In this document: in pieces, positions 23,270 to 31,618 of the stretch | Layout of the letters: each line of letters begins with the position of its first letter | Numbering within the stretch: the stretch's first letter is position 1 | Notes under the pieces: generated by a model | The model's database searches: none | What the model was told of the DNA's origin: nothing | Seen by the model: the letters and a program-made list of their open reading frames with translations, nothing else | NCBI GenBank assembly: GCA_024710005.1 | Contig: JANJVQ010000014.1 | Coordinates: 1-64,000 of the forward strand | Reading direction: 5' to 3' | DNA: 64,000 nt | Source of the DNA: Paludibacter sp. | GTDB taxonomy: Bacteria > Bacteroidota > Bacteroidia > Bacteroidales > Paludibacteraceae | Position numbers and translations under genes: made by a program

Positions 23270-26065
23270 TTATTTCAACGTCCAGTTAATTCCCAGCGAC
23301 CATGTTCTACCTGTGTTGTAGCGTTTGTTGATAAGCGTAATTGTGTGTGCTGTATCATCTTGCTGGTATTCATATACCTGCTGTGTGAGGTGATCCTGCG
23401 CCAGCAGATCTTTAATGCCGAATTTGAGTTCAATGTGTTTACCCAGTTTCTTGTTGAAAGTAAAGTCGATTACATGACGGGGCATTTCGTAAATATCTGG
23501 GACTTCTACTATGCCCTGATTTAGTTGTGCGGCAACCAGAATTCTTTTCCCGGTTACGTTATACATGAGAGAAGCAGACAAACCTTTATCTTCGGGTTGG
23601 TAATATAAACCAACATTGACTACATAGGGCGACTGACCCTGTAAAGCCCGGTTACGTTCGGTTTCCAGTTCTTCAAACTCAACCATGCTGGAGATTAAAG
23701 ATGCATTCAGGTTAATGTTCATGTCTTTTAATCCCATAAATGCAAGTGATTTCTTTAGTTCGAGTTCGATTCCGATATTGGTGGCGCCTTTGGCATTGTC
23801 GAACGAGAAGAGAGAACCCTGACCGATACTGACCATTTCTATCGGGTTTCTGAAGTGCTTGTAAAATGCAGCTAAGGTAAATGTTTCGCCGGGAGTAGGG
23901 TAGTGCTCAAAACGTAAATCGACGTTTTGAATGCTTGCAACCTGTAGACCAGGGTTACCGACTACCGAATTTTTCTCGGTAAAGTCGTAATAGGTTATCG
24001 GGGCTATTTCCCTGAACTCCGGTCGGTTGATACTGCGGGAATATGCAATCCTGAGTAAATTTTTTTCGTTAAGATTATAAGAAGTGTTCAGTGAAGGGAA
24101 GAAATCAATTGCCGGGTTGTCGACACTGACAGGGGCGCTCGCATGATAATATCCCTGTAGCATAAGGCGGTTGAACTCAGCTCTTACTCCCGCGTTGATA
24201 TTGAAATTACCTATGGGCAAAACAAGTGCGAGGTAACCTGCCGATAACCAGTTTTGGGCTGTATACGCGTTGGCAATATTGGTTTGTTCGTCGGCACTGA
24301 TTACTTTGCCGGTACCCAGATAAGGTTCTGTAAACAGCGATTCAAAAGGCAACTGGTTGATTTCGGCTGTACTCAGGTTGCCGTAAGCATTCCGGTAGGT
24401 GATACTCCTTTCCCTGAAATTCCTGGTTTTGAATTCGTTGTAAAGTCCGGCTTTTGCAGTCGATTGCTGGCCGATCAGGTTGAATTTCTTTTCCCGGTTC
24501 AGCGCAGCGGTAAGTACATATTCGTGGTTAGTCATATACAAACGACCCAGTTCGTTGATGCTGGGTACGTCGGGCAGGACATACTGGTATACGCCGGGAG
24601 ATACTTCCTTGTTGCTGCGGTTTTGACGGTCGGGCTCTATCCGATTGGCATAGGCCAAACCGATATTCCAGTCTAACAGGTTGCCATCGAGATTCTTAAT
24701 CTTGTGATTGCCGCTAAACTGACCAGAATAGGTAGTACGTGAAGAATACTGATTGCTGAAATATTGAAAATTACTCATCCTGTAGTTGTTCCATCCTTCA
24801 GCATTGGCTGTTTTATCGATGCCAATCTGGTTTAACAGGTTTTTAAATTCCAACCTTGTTCCTTCCGCATTTTGATAGGACCAATTGTGTAGTATGCCAA
24901 TTTTAAAGTCACGGGAATAGATATCTGATGTATACCGATACAAATAGATAGGTGTGTCATTTACTTCATCATATCTTTCGTACATGTAATTCAACATATT
25001 GTCGCGGGTGCTGTAAGAATTGCTATAGCTTACCGATGTCATGGTCCCGATTCGGGCACCAAGGTCTAAATTCCATTTCTTACCCATTGAAAACGAAAGT
25101 TTCTGATTGGGAAGTGCAATGAGTGGTTGAGCAACCCACCGGGACGGCAATTGTAATGCGGCAGCATCCCGTTTGGTTAGGGAGATTTCATTCAGGTTGG
25201 CCGGAAAATCAGCTGGCAAAGCACGGGAGAGCGAACCAAGACCCAATAAATCGATTGGCATTAAATCAGGCAATAGCATTTCTTTAAAAGTGGTTACATC
25301 ATTATAGGCAATCCCGTATTCTACCTGCATAAAATCATCATCGGGAATGTTTTTGGTTGTAATTTTGATGAATCCACCGGTAGCTTCAGCAGCATGCTCT
25401 GCCGCGCCGGTTTTGTATATCAATAGATTATCAATCATATTGCTGGGTATGGCATCAAAGGAAAAAGCCTTAACATCCGTCTCACTACTGGGTGTTGCGG
25501 CATTGTTAAGCCAAACGTTGTTATAGCGTTGGTTTAATCCCCTGACAATGATGAACCGATTATCCTGAATAGTTACGCCGGGTACCCTTTTTACGACTTC
25601 AGAAGCATCCCGGTCGAGTGTTCGTCCTATTTGTTGAGATGAGATGCCGCTAACTACCTGAAGCGAAGTCCGTACACTCCTGATCATTGACAGGTCGGTG
25701 TCGGTTTTCATCCTGGCCACCACCTGTACGCTTTCAAGTTCCATGGAAGCTTCTTCCATATCAATATTAAGTATCACAGGTTGATTCTTCGAAACAGTTA
25801 CATCGGTAATTTTTCGTGTAGTATAGGAAACGTAAGAAACAATCAGGGTGTATTTCCCGGGTGCAACTTTAATTTCAAAATTACCGTCAATATCCGCGGT
25901 GGTACCTGTTGTGGTTCCTTCAACCAGGATGGCGGCGCCGGTGAGCGGTTCGTTGTATTTCCGGTCGGTGACAGTTCCCCTGATTACAGACTGAGCCTGC
26001 ACAGATAAAAAAATTGAAAAGAAAAACAGGATGATAGATAAATAAAGAAATTGACCTTTCGTCAT
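23270..26065 (-). CDS. TonB-dependent outer-membrane receptor, putative phosphate-related
   Basis: 931 residues from the ATG at 26065. A longer frame from a TTG at 26095 overlaps the -7 box and is rejected. A signal peptide (ends near LSVQAQ) precedes a carboxypeptidase-like domain (~30-105, GTVTDRKYNEPLTGAAILVEG), a plug (~110-225, VVKRVPGVTIQDNRFIIVRG) and a 22-strand barrel ending in NTGRTWSLGINWTLK. It is not a SusC: it lacks the SusC signature and no susD gene is adjacent. The Pho-type promoter and its neighbours suggest uptake of phosphate esters or a phosphate-rich ligand. Confidence 0.88.
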   Translation of the reverse strand: MTKGQFLYLSIILFFFSIFLSVQAQSVIRGTVTDRKYNEPLTGAAILVEGTTTGTTADIDGNFEIKVAPGKYTLIVSYVSYTTRKITDVTVSKNQPVILNIDMEEASMELESVQVVARMKTDTDLSMIRSVRTSLQVVSGISSQQIGRTLDRDASEVVKRVPGVTIQDNRFIIVRGLNQRYNNVWLNNAATPSSETDVKAFSFDAIPSNMIDNLLIYKTGAAEHAAEATGGFIKITTKNIPDDDFMQVEYGIAYNDVTTFKEMLLPDLMPIDLLGLGSLSRALPADFPANLNEISLTKRDAAALQLPSRWVAQPLIALPNQKLSFSMGKKWNLDLGARIGTMTSVSYSNSYSTRDNMLNYMYERYDEVNDTPIYLYRYTSDIYSRDFKIGILHNWSYQNAEGTRLEFKNLLNQIGIDKTANAEGWNNYRMSNFQYFSNQYSSRTTYSGQFSGNHKIKNLDGNLLDWNIGLAYANRIEPDRQNRSNKEVSPGVYQYVLPDVPSINELGRLYMTNHEYVLTAALNREKKFNLIGQQSTAKAGLYNEFKTRNFRERSITYRNAYGNLSTAEINQLPFESLFTEPYLGTGKVISADEQTNIANAYTAQNWLSAGYLALVLPIGNFNINAGVRAEFNRLMLQGYYHASAPVSVDNPAIDFFPSLNTSYNLNEKNLLRIAYSRSINRPEFREIAPITYYDFTEKNSVVGNPGLQVASIQNVDLRFEHYPTPGETFTLAAFYKHFRNPIEMVSIGQGSLFSFDNAKGATNIGIELELKKSLAFMGLKDMNINLNASLISSMVEFEELETERNRALQGQSPYVVNVGLYYQPEDKGLSASLMYNVTGKRILVAAQLNQGIVEVPDIYEMPRHVIDFTFNKKLGKHIELKFGIKDLLAQDHLTQQVYEYQQDDTAHTITLINKRYNTGRTWSLGINWTLK

Positions 26066-26092
26066 TGCAGTATCGTGTTTGAAATTTTGCTG

Positions 26093-26149
26093 CAAAACTA
26101 CGAAACGTGTATTTCAGATATGAGAAGAAGATGTTACAATCAGGCTACA
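26093..26149 (-). promoter_or_regulatory. Candidate Pho box and -7 element, TonB-dependent receptor gene
   Basis: On the minus strand, TGTAGCC (26149-26143) and TGTAACA (26138-26132) are 11 bp apart. Degenerate heptamers CTTCTCA and TGAAATA continue the frame to 26110, and a 9-bp gap leads to the -7 element TAGTTTTG (26100-26093). The distance from the good box to the -7 element is 31 bp, exactly two 11-bp steps more than at the porin promoter, and the same as at phoB. Confidence 0.62.
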
Positions 26150-26168
26150 AGGATAGCGAGCCTGGGAG

Positions 26169-26771
26169 TCAATTGTTGTAAGGGGACTTTTCTGTTTTGA
26201 TACCGTTGAAGATAAACTCGATGATGTTGTATTTGTTTTCTTCAAAAGCCTTAGTGAGCGTTTTGCGGATATAAGGTACTTCCAGGCCTTTGATGGCATG
26301 AAATACAACCACAGAAGACAAATCCAGATCCATTTTTTTGAAGATTTTTTGCTCAATCCCTTCTTCAAGAATATCCCGAATCATTTTGATTTCAGCCATG
26401 TCGATTTTTCTCCGGGCACGTTCTACTTCATAAATATCACGAAAGAAGTCGGCGCTAAGCGAGCCGTTGCGGTTCACAATATATTTGACTGCATCCAGGT
26501 GCGTGATGGCAATGTTCCGCAGTTTGGTGTCGGGAGCATAGGCCTCTTGTGAAACCCTGGTTAGTTCTTCCAGCAGGAAAGTAAGTTCTTTGTCGATAAC
26601 TGCCTTAAAGATTTCTTCTTTATTATTGAAATAAGTATAAAGCGTACGTCTCCCTTTTTTAGATGCTTCTGCAATATCATTCATGGTAATATTACGCTTA
26701 CCGTGGGTGGCAAACAAGTCGCGGGCGACTTCAATCAGCATTTTCTTGGTTTTGGAGATTTTTTTCGACAT
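26169..26771 (-). CDS. TetR-family transcriptional regulator
   Basis: 200 residues. The N-terminal helix-turn-helix spans ~10-55 with MLIEVARDLFATHGKRNITM and EASKKGRRTLYTYFNNKEEI, the standard TetR signature. The C-terminal ligand and dimerisation region is unlike well-known subgroups. The gene has its own -7 element at 26793-26800 and reads toward the TonB-dependent receptor gene, 103 bp before the latter's start. It may regulate that gene or itself. No palindrome of the TetR type was recognised nearby. Confidence 0.9.
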   Translation of the reverse strand: MSKKISKTKKMLIEVARDLFATHGKRNITMNDIAEASKKGRRTLYTYFNNKEEIFKAVIDKELTFLLEELTRVSQEAYAPDTKLRNIAITHLDAVKYIVNRNGSLSADFFRDIYEVERARRKIDMAEIKMIRDILEEGIEQKIFKKMDLDLSSVVVFHAIKGLEVPYIRKTLTKAFEENKYNIIEFIFNGIKTEKSPYNN

Positions 26772-26792
26772 ATTGATTCAGTTAAAGCTGTG

Positions 26793-26800
26793 CAAATATA
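26793..26800 (-). promoter_or_regulatory. TetR gene promoter, -7 element
   Basis: The minus strand reads TATATTTG, 21 bp upstream of the ATG at 26771. The 26772-27036 gap is very A/T-rich and otherwise holds only the divergent operon promoter. Confidence 0.65.
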
Positions 26801-26989
26801 CTATAATTGCTCAGATTAACAAATTTTGTGTTGAAAATAATAAACTCAGATATAATGTGATTCGCATTATTATTAAAAATGTGATTTGAAATAAATTTAG
26901 TGTTGTAATTTGTTAGCTGTTGACTAATATTTCATACCAATTGATTAAAAAATATCCATCATTTATCTTTAGAAAGAAATACTTTTGTG

Positions 26990-26997
26990 AAATATCT
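26990..26997 (+). promoter_or_regulatory. Sulfated-glycan operon promoter, -7 element
   Basis: TACTTTTG matches TAnnTTTG, 39 bp before the first gene at 27037. No other strong promoter was seen in the short gaps downstream, which fits one long transcript ending at 41389. Confidence 0.6.
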
Positions 26998-27036
26998 GAA
27001 AATAGAAACTTAAATATAATACAAACATAGAGGCTC

Positions 27037-28485
27037 ATGCGAAAAGAACTTTATATTGTCATGTTGTTGATGCTTATAATTACAAATTTATTTAGCCAAC
27101 AAGCTGAAAAAATTGTAATAGATACCCAACAAATGCTGGCTCCTGTGAGCAAAAACTTTTGGGGCAGTAATTTTTTGTACTGGATAGAGGACGACACCTC
27201 GCTTGCAGATGGGAAATTAGCACAACTGCTGAAAGAAAACAATTGTCCGGTACTCCGCTATCCAGGCGGAACGGTTGCTGATAATTTTCACTGGAAAACA
27301 GCTGCTTTAGATAATCCGTTTATGTTCCCATATGAAAGTGGTGAAGCTGAGTCTGATTTCGAGGAGTTTATGGCATTCTGCAGGAAAGTAGGTGCTGAAC
27401 CAATGTTGGTTGTGAATACGCAATCGTGGTTCCTGGATGGTAAAGTAGAGGAAGGCGCTCAGTATGCTGCTGACTGGGTTCAGTACTGTAAAGACAAAGG
27501 TTATCGGGTGCGTTACTGGGAGATTGGAAATGAAACCTATTGGCACCATGTAATGACTGCACGTGAATACGGCGCTTTGGTCGCTAAGTATGCTAAAGCC
27601 ATGAGAAAAGTGAATCCGGATATCATAATCAGTGCTAATGGTCATTGGGATATCAATATGGTGGGAGCAAAAGAGAGAACGGATAAGCAATTTCTTGCGA
27701 CTTTCTTCGAGTCGATAAAAACTGCGGATCAAAAAGAAAAAGCCAGGCTGATGAAAGAGGGTAAGGAAATGCTTGTAGAAAAGAAAATTACCCGGGGAGA
27801 AGAAAAATGGTGGGATAACGTGTTGGATGAATGTGGAAATCACATTGATATGCTTTCTGTTCATTGGTATTATCACGAAAATAGGTTGTTTGATATAGAG
27901 CCGAAATTGCAGGAGCTGAAATCTTTTGTTACAAAAAAAATGAATGGCAAATCATATAAGTGGGCTTTGACAGAATACAACTGTAATACAGATAATGATT
28001 CACAACGGGTCTCCGGTTTTGCTGAAGGGATTGGTAAATTCCTGAATTTCGGATTTGAGGTGGCCACTCACTGGCCGATGCGCATTGGGGGTATGGAGCA
28101 CCGTTCGATGTTTTCTTTAAAGGAAATAAAGCCTCAGTATCCTTATCAGGTATTTAAACTTTTTAGTAATGAATTGAAAGGCAATATGGTGAAGTGCGGT
28201 TCGTTAAAAGATGTTTTTGCTTTTGCGTCAGTTTCAGACAGTCAAATTAGTATTGTATTATCGGGAACAGAAGTGGATACAAAGAAGATGATAACTGTTG
28301 AGATACCCGGGGTGATATTATCTTCAAAAAAGATTGAATCAATGAAGTGTTTTGCTGGTATATCAGGGAAAAGAACTGTAAATCTGATCTCAGAGCCTGT
28401 GCTAATCGATATAGCCGATAATATGCTCAGTCTGCCGGTTGAGCCGGATAGTTTTGTTTTTATCAGCTTAAAAGATAGAAAATAA
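27037..28485 (+). CDS. Clan GH-A glycoside hydrolase, alpha-L-arabinofuranosidase-like
   Basis: 482 residues with a signal peptide (ends near NLFSQ). The TIM-barrel carries RYPGGTVADNFHW near residue 71, YWEIGNE with likely acid/base Glu166, and ALTEYNC with likely nucleophile Glu313. The 147-residue spacing is typical of clan GH-A families such as GH51, GH39 and GH30. A short beta domain follows. The Gly-Gly-Asn and WEIGNE contexts most resemble GH51/GH39 arabinofuranosidase- or xylosidase-like enzymes, but the family is not certain. It is the first gene of the operon and a paralogue of the gene at 29856. Confidence 0.75.
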   Translation: MRKELYIVMLLMLIITNLFSQQAEKIVIDTQQMLAPVSKNFWGSNFLYWIEDDTSLADGKLAQLLKENNCPVLRYPGGTVADNFHWKTAALDNPFMFPYESGEAESDFEEFMAFCRKVGAEPMLVVNTQSWFLDGKVEEGAQYAADWVQYCKDKGYRVRYWEIGNETYWHHVMTAREYGALVAKYAKAMRKVNPDIIISANGHWDINMVGAKERTDKQFLATFFESIKTADQKEKARLMKEGKEMLVEKKITRGEEKWWDNVLDECGNHIDMLSVHWYYHENRLFDIEPKLQELKSFVTKKMNGKSYKWALTEYNCNTDNDSQRVSGFAEGIGKFLNFGFEVATHWPMRIGGMEHRSMFSLKEIKPQYPYQVFKLFSNELKGNMVKCGSLKDVFAFASVSDSQISIVLSGTEVDTKKMITVEIPGVILSSKKIESMKCFAGISGKRTVNLISEPVLIDIADNMLSLPVEPDSFVFISLKDRK

Positions 28486-28519
28486 ATTTGTTAGTGGTAT
28501 TTCTCCATAAATTTAAAAC

Positions 28520-29803
28520 ATGAAAAGTACAATCGAAACAATCCATGCAACAAAGATAATTTTAATAATTCTGCTTGGTGTGAATAGCAGTTTCACGTTG
28601 CTCGCACAAAAAAACCGCTATGGTATGTCCTTAACTGGTAGTGCAGGAAATTATTCACTTACAGATGAATCGAAAATCTGTCCACTTATTCCGAGCGGAT
28701 GTGGAACGCTGCCTGCTGATGCATATGAAGCTTATGCCGGTTATCAGCCACAGTTCATTGGCGATTATGATTATGCACATTGTACAACATTGAAATTTAC
28801 CTTTAAAACCTATAGCTCCCACAGCCTGAGTCTGGAGGTCGACATCCCCAAGCTGACAGTCGGACCTCATCCTTTTGTCATTTGGGTTCACGGTGGTGGC
28901 TGGAGCGGCGGAAACAACAATGCATTTTCAAATCAGTCGCGTTATTTGGCGTCACGCGGCATTGCGGGGGTTAGAATCACGTATTCGTTGATGTCACAGG
29001 ACGGTGATTTTGATATTGGCATGCAGGAGCTGGCTGATGCTTTTGCGTTTGTGCAGTCCCACGCTGCTGAATGGGGATTGGATATGACCCGTTTCGGTTA
29101 TGCCGGCGGTTCTGCAGGGACACCCTTATCATCGCTTGCAGCCATGAAGCACAACGGAAATGGTTGTAAGCTATTTATAGGGTGTAACGGTATTTATGAT
29201 TTCGAAAACCACATGACCGGTTCATTCGCGTCAGGTACATCCAAATATTTAAAGAATTACCCAACCAGAGAAAGTCGTGATGTCATTTCTGCTATTAATT
29301 ATATTCCGGATAACCCGATTAATATCCCTGCTGTTGCTGTTTTTCATGGTACAGCCGACTTTACTATTTCCTATCTTCAGTCAGTAGCCTTCTGTGATTC
29401 AGTTCTCAGCAAAGGTGGACGTGCAGAAAAAAACATTTATGATTATTATGTACATGGCTTTTTTAACCGGGGCAATTCAGATTTGTTTGAAGATGTAGTG
29501 CTCAAAATGTATGCATTTGCAAAATCTGTTTTTAATACGCCGGATGTCATGCTGCCTCCATCAGGGACAAAAGAAACTAAAGATGTTCTAAGTCAAATCA
29601 AAATTGGTACGGGTTATCGTAGTTTATTTCTGCAACACTTCCCTTTTGCCGGTTTAGATGGTTACGACCAGTCAGGGAAACATGTTTTCAGTTACTCGGA
29701 TTTGCCGGATAATTTTCTAATCAGTGAATTAGATGCTGGTATCTACCTGCTGAAAATAAGGACGGAAGATGAAGTAATTGCTAAAAAAGCAATGGTGTTC
29801 TGA
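28520..29803 (+). CDS. Secreted alpha/beta-hydrolase carbohydrate esterase
   Basis: 427 residues. The signal peptide is followed by an alpha/beta-hydrolase fold with the oxyanion motif VHGGGW, nucleophile elbow GGSAG (Ser198), Asp280 in FHGTADFT and His312 in YYVHGFF, forming a full triad. This matches the bifunctional acetyl/feruloyl esterase type (BD-FAE-like). The C-terminus (~355-427) looks like a short T9SS sorting domain (DLPDNFLISELDAGIYLLKI). It probably removes acetyl or feruloyl groups so the neighbouring hydrolases can act. The gap to the previous gene is 34 bp. Confidence 0.82.
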   Translation: MKSTIETIHATKIILIILLGVNSSFTLLAQKNRYGMSLTGSAGNYSLTDESKICPLIPSGCGTLPADAYEAYAGYQPQFIGDYDYAHCTTLKFTFKTYSSHSLSLEVDIPKLTVGPHPFVIWVHGGGWSGGNNNAFSNQSRYLASRGIAGVRITYSLMSQDGDFDIGMQELADAFAFVQSHAAEWGLDMTRFGYAGGSAGTPLSSLAAMKHNGNGCKLFIGCNGIYDFENHMTGSFASGTSKYLKNYPTRESRDVISAINYIPDNPINIPAVAVFHGTADFTISYLQSVAFCDSVLSKGGRAEKNIYDYYVHGFFNRGNSDLFEDVVLKMYAFAKSVFNTPDVMLPPSGTKETKDVLSQIKIGTGYRSLFLQHFPFAGLDGYDQSGKHVFSYSDLPDNFLISELDAGIYLLKIRTEDEVIAKKAMVF

Positions 29804-29855
29804 TACAACCAGTGTAAAACTTCCCGGTTAACCGGAGACTAATATTATTGTGTTA

Positions 29856-31601
29856 ATGGAAAAAAGAAAAGTTATATTTACATTATTAATACTCGTATTT
29901 CTCAATATAAATACATTTTTAATTGAGGATGCTACTGCAAGCAGAACAATATCAAATGCATTGTCTGATGGTGTGAGACAGAATTTTACAATCAGCCTGA
30001 ATCAGGTAATTGGGACAGTGAATCCGCTGTTTTGGGGTGCAAATTTCTTATTTTGGATTGAAGACGATGAAGCATTATTGGACGGTAAAATAGAAGAAAG
30101 TTTGAAGAAGTTACCGGTAAAATCATTGAGATACCCTGGTGGAACAGTAGCTGATAATTTTCACTGGAAAACAAATATGCTGGAGAATAAATTCAGATTT
30201 CCTTATCAGGAAGGCGAGAGTGAAACCGATTTTGATGAATTTATGGCTTTTTGCATGCGTGTCGGTGCTGAACCTGTTTTGGTTGTTAATACAGAATCAT
30301 GGCAGATTAAACAGGACTTGGATAGAGGAATACAGGAAGCTACTGAATGGGTTCAGTATTGTAAAGATAAAGGGTATAAAGTAAAATACTGGGAGATCGG
30401 GAATGAAACCTATTGGCATCCATTTTTTACTGCCCGCGAATATGGACAAGCTGTTAAGCGATATGTACAGGCCATGAAAGCAGTTGATCCCACAATCAAT
30501 ATTTCAGCAAATGGTCATTGGGATGTTAATATGGTTGGAACTAAAGAACGCACCAATCAGTCACAATGGGAAACAATTCGCCAGATGTATTTGAATATTG
30601 CCTCCAAAACAGATACAGAAGCAGCAGATGCCTATGCCGATTCATTCAAAGATACAGATATCAGGAATGGTACCGAGAAATGGTGGTCGATTGTTGCGGA
30701 TGAGTGTGGAGCTTATATTGATATGATAAGCGTACATTGGTATTTCAGTGGGAGTACCAATATGGGGAGCATGACTGAAAACCTCAATCAAATCAGACAA
30801 TTGTTTAAATCCAAATATCCGGATAAAAATTATACCCTGTGTATGACAGAATATAACTGTAATCACAATGATCACAAACTGGCCATTTCCGGTCTGTTCG
30901 ATGGAATTGGACGCTTTTTGAATGCAGGAGTGGAGATTGCAAATTTCTGGCCCTTGCGAAATTCAGTGGATGGCAACCGCAGGTCTATGATGCACATTAA
31001 CACCAAAGAAGAAGGATATGCTTATCAGGTTTTACAATTGATGGGTAACAACCTGAAAGGAGATATGCTACAGACTGTATCCGATAAGCAGATTTTTCCT
31101 GTTGTGACCTATGATGGGAAGCAACTGACTGTATTAATAAGTGGTAGGGCAATTAGTGCTCAATCTGTTGATGTAACCATGTTTTTGCCGGAGATGGAAC
31201 AGTTTACCCTGATTGATGCTAAAGTCTATGATGCTCCTGCCATGAATACTGTGCCTATCCGGTTGATTGAAAATGATTTGCCGGTAAGTGTATCTGGAAG
31301 TTCATGCTCCTTTAGTATAGTGCCTGTGCAAACCGCGATACTCAACTTTATTAATAATCAGTATCTGGCTGTAAATGAGGTGTCTGTAGACTTGGAAATA
31401 AGCGTAAATACCGAAGGTGAATACATTTGTGTGAAAGCGGATGACTGGCTGAAAGTGTCTGTTTATAACATGCAAGGTGTACGCATAGCACAACAGGAAG
31501 GTATGAAGGAAATCAGTATTAAAATTAAAGATAGAGGTATTTACATTGTAAAAACCAGTTTCTCTGAAAATGGTACGCAAATGAAGAAGATTTTCTTTTA
31601 A
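29856..31601 (+). CDS. Clan GH-A glycoside hydrolase paralogue with T9SS sorting domain
   Basis: 581 residues from the ATG at 29856; a GTG at 29850 is less likely. It shares long stretches with the gene at 27037, e.g. RYPGGTVADNFHWKT and YWEIGNETYWH. Catalytic residues are Glu184 (acid/base) and Glu332 in MTEYNC (nucleophile). It differs by a C-terminal ~90-residue T9SS type A domain (DDWLKVSVYNMQGVRIAQQ). The pair are tandem paralogues with an esterase between them. One is probably surface-exported by T9SS and the other is periplasmic, which suggests stepwise degradation. Confidence 0.75.
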   Translation: MEKRKVIFTLLILVFLNINTFLIEDATASRTISNALSDGVRQNFTISLNQVIGTVNPLFWGANFLFWIEDDEALLDGKIEESLKKLPVKSLRYPGGTVADNFHWKTNMLENKFRFPYQEGESETDFDEFMAFCMRVGAEPVLVVNTESWQIKQDLDRGIQEATEWVQYCKDKGYKVKYWEIGNETYWHPFFTAREYGQAVKRYVQAMKAVDPTINISANGHWDVNMVGTKERTNQSQWETIRQMYLNIASKTDTEAADAYADSFKDTDIRNGTEKWWSIVADECGAYIDMISVHWYFSGSTNMGSMTENLNQIRQLFKSKYPDKNYTLCMTEYNCNHNDHKLAISGLFDGIGRFLNAGVEIANFWPLRNSVDGNRRSMMHINTKEEGYAYQVLQLMGNNLKGDMLQTVSDKQIFPVVTYDGKQLTVLISGRAISAQSVDVTMFLPEMEQFTLIDAKVYDAPAMNTVPIRLIENDLPVSVSGSSCSFSIVPVQTAILNFINNQYLAVNEVSVDLEISVNTEGEYICVKADDWLKVSVYNMQGVRIAQQEGMKEISIKIKDRGIYIVKTSFSENGTQMKKIFF

Positions 31602-31618
31602 AAAAATAAAGAATTATA

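Noticed and set aside
26066-26095. Longer TonB receptor start (TTG at 26095)
   Set aside because: It overlaps the -7 element and lacks an ATG; the ATG at 26065 directly precedes a good signal peptide.
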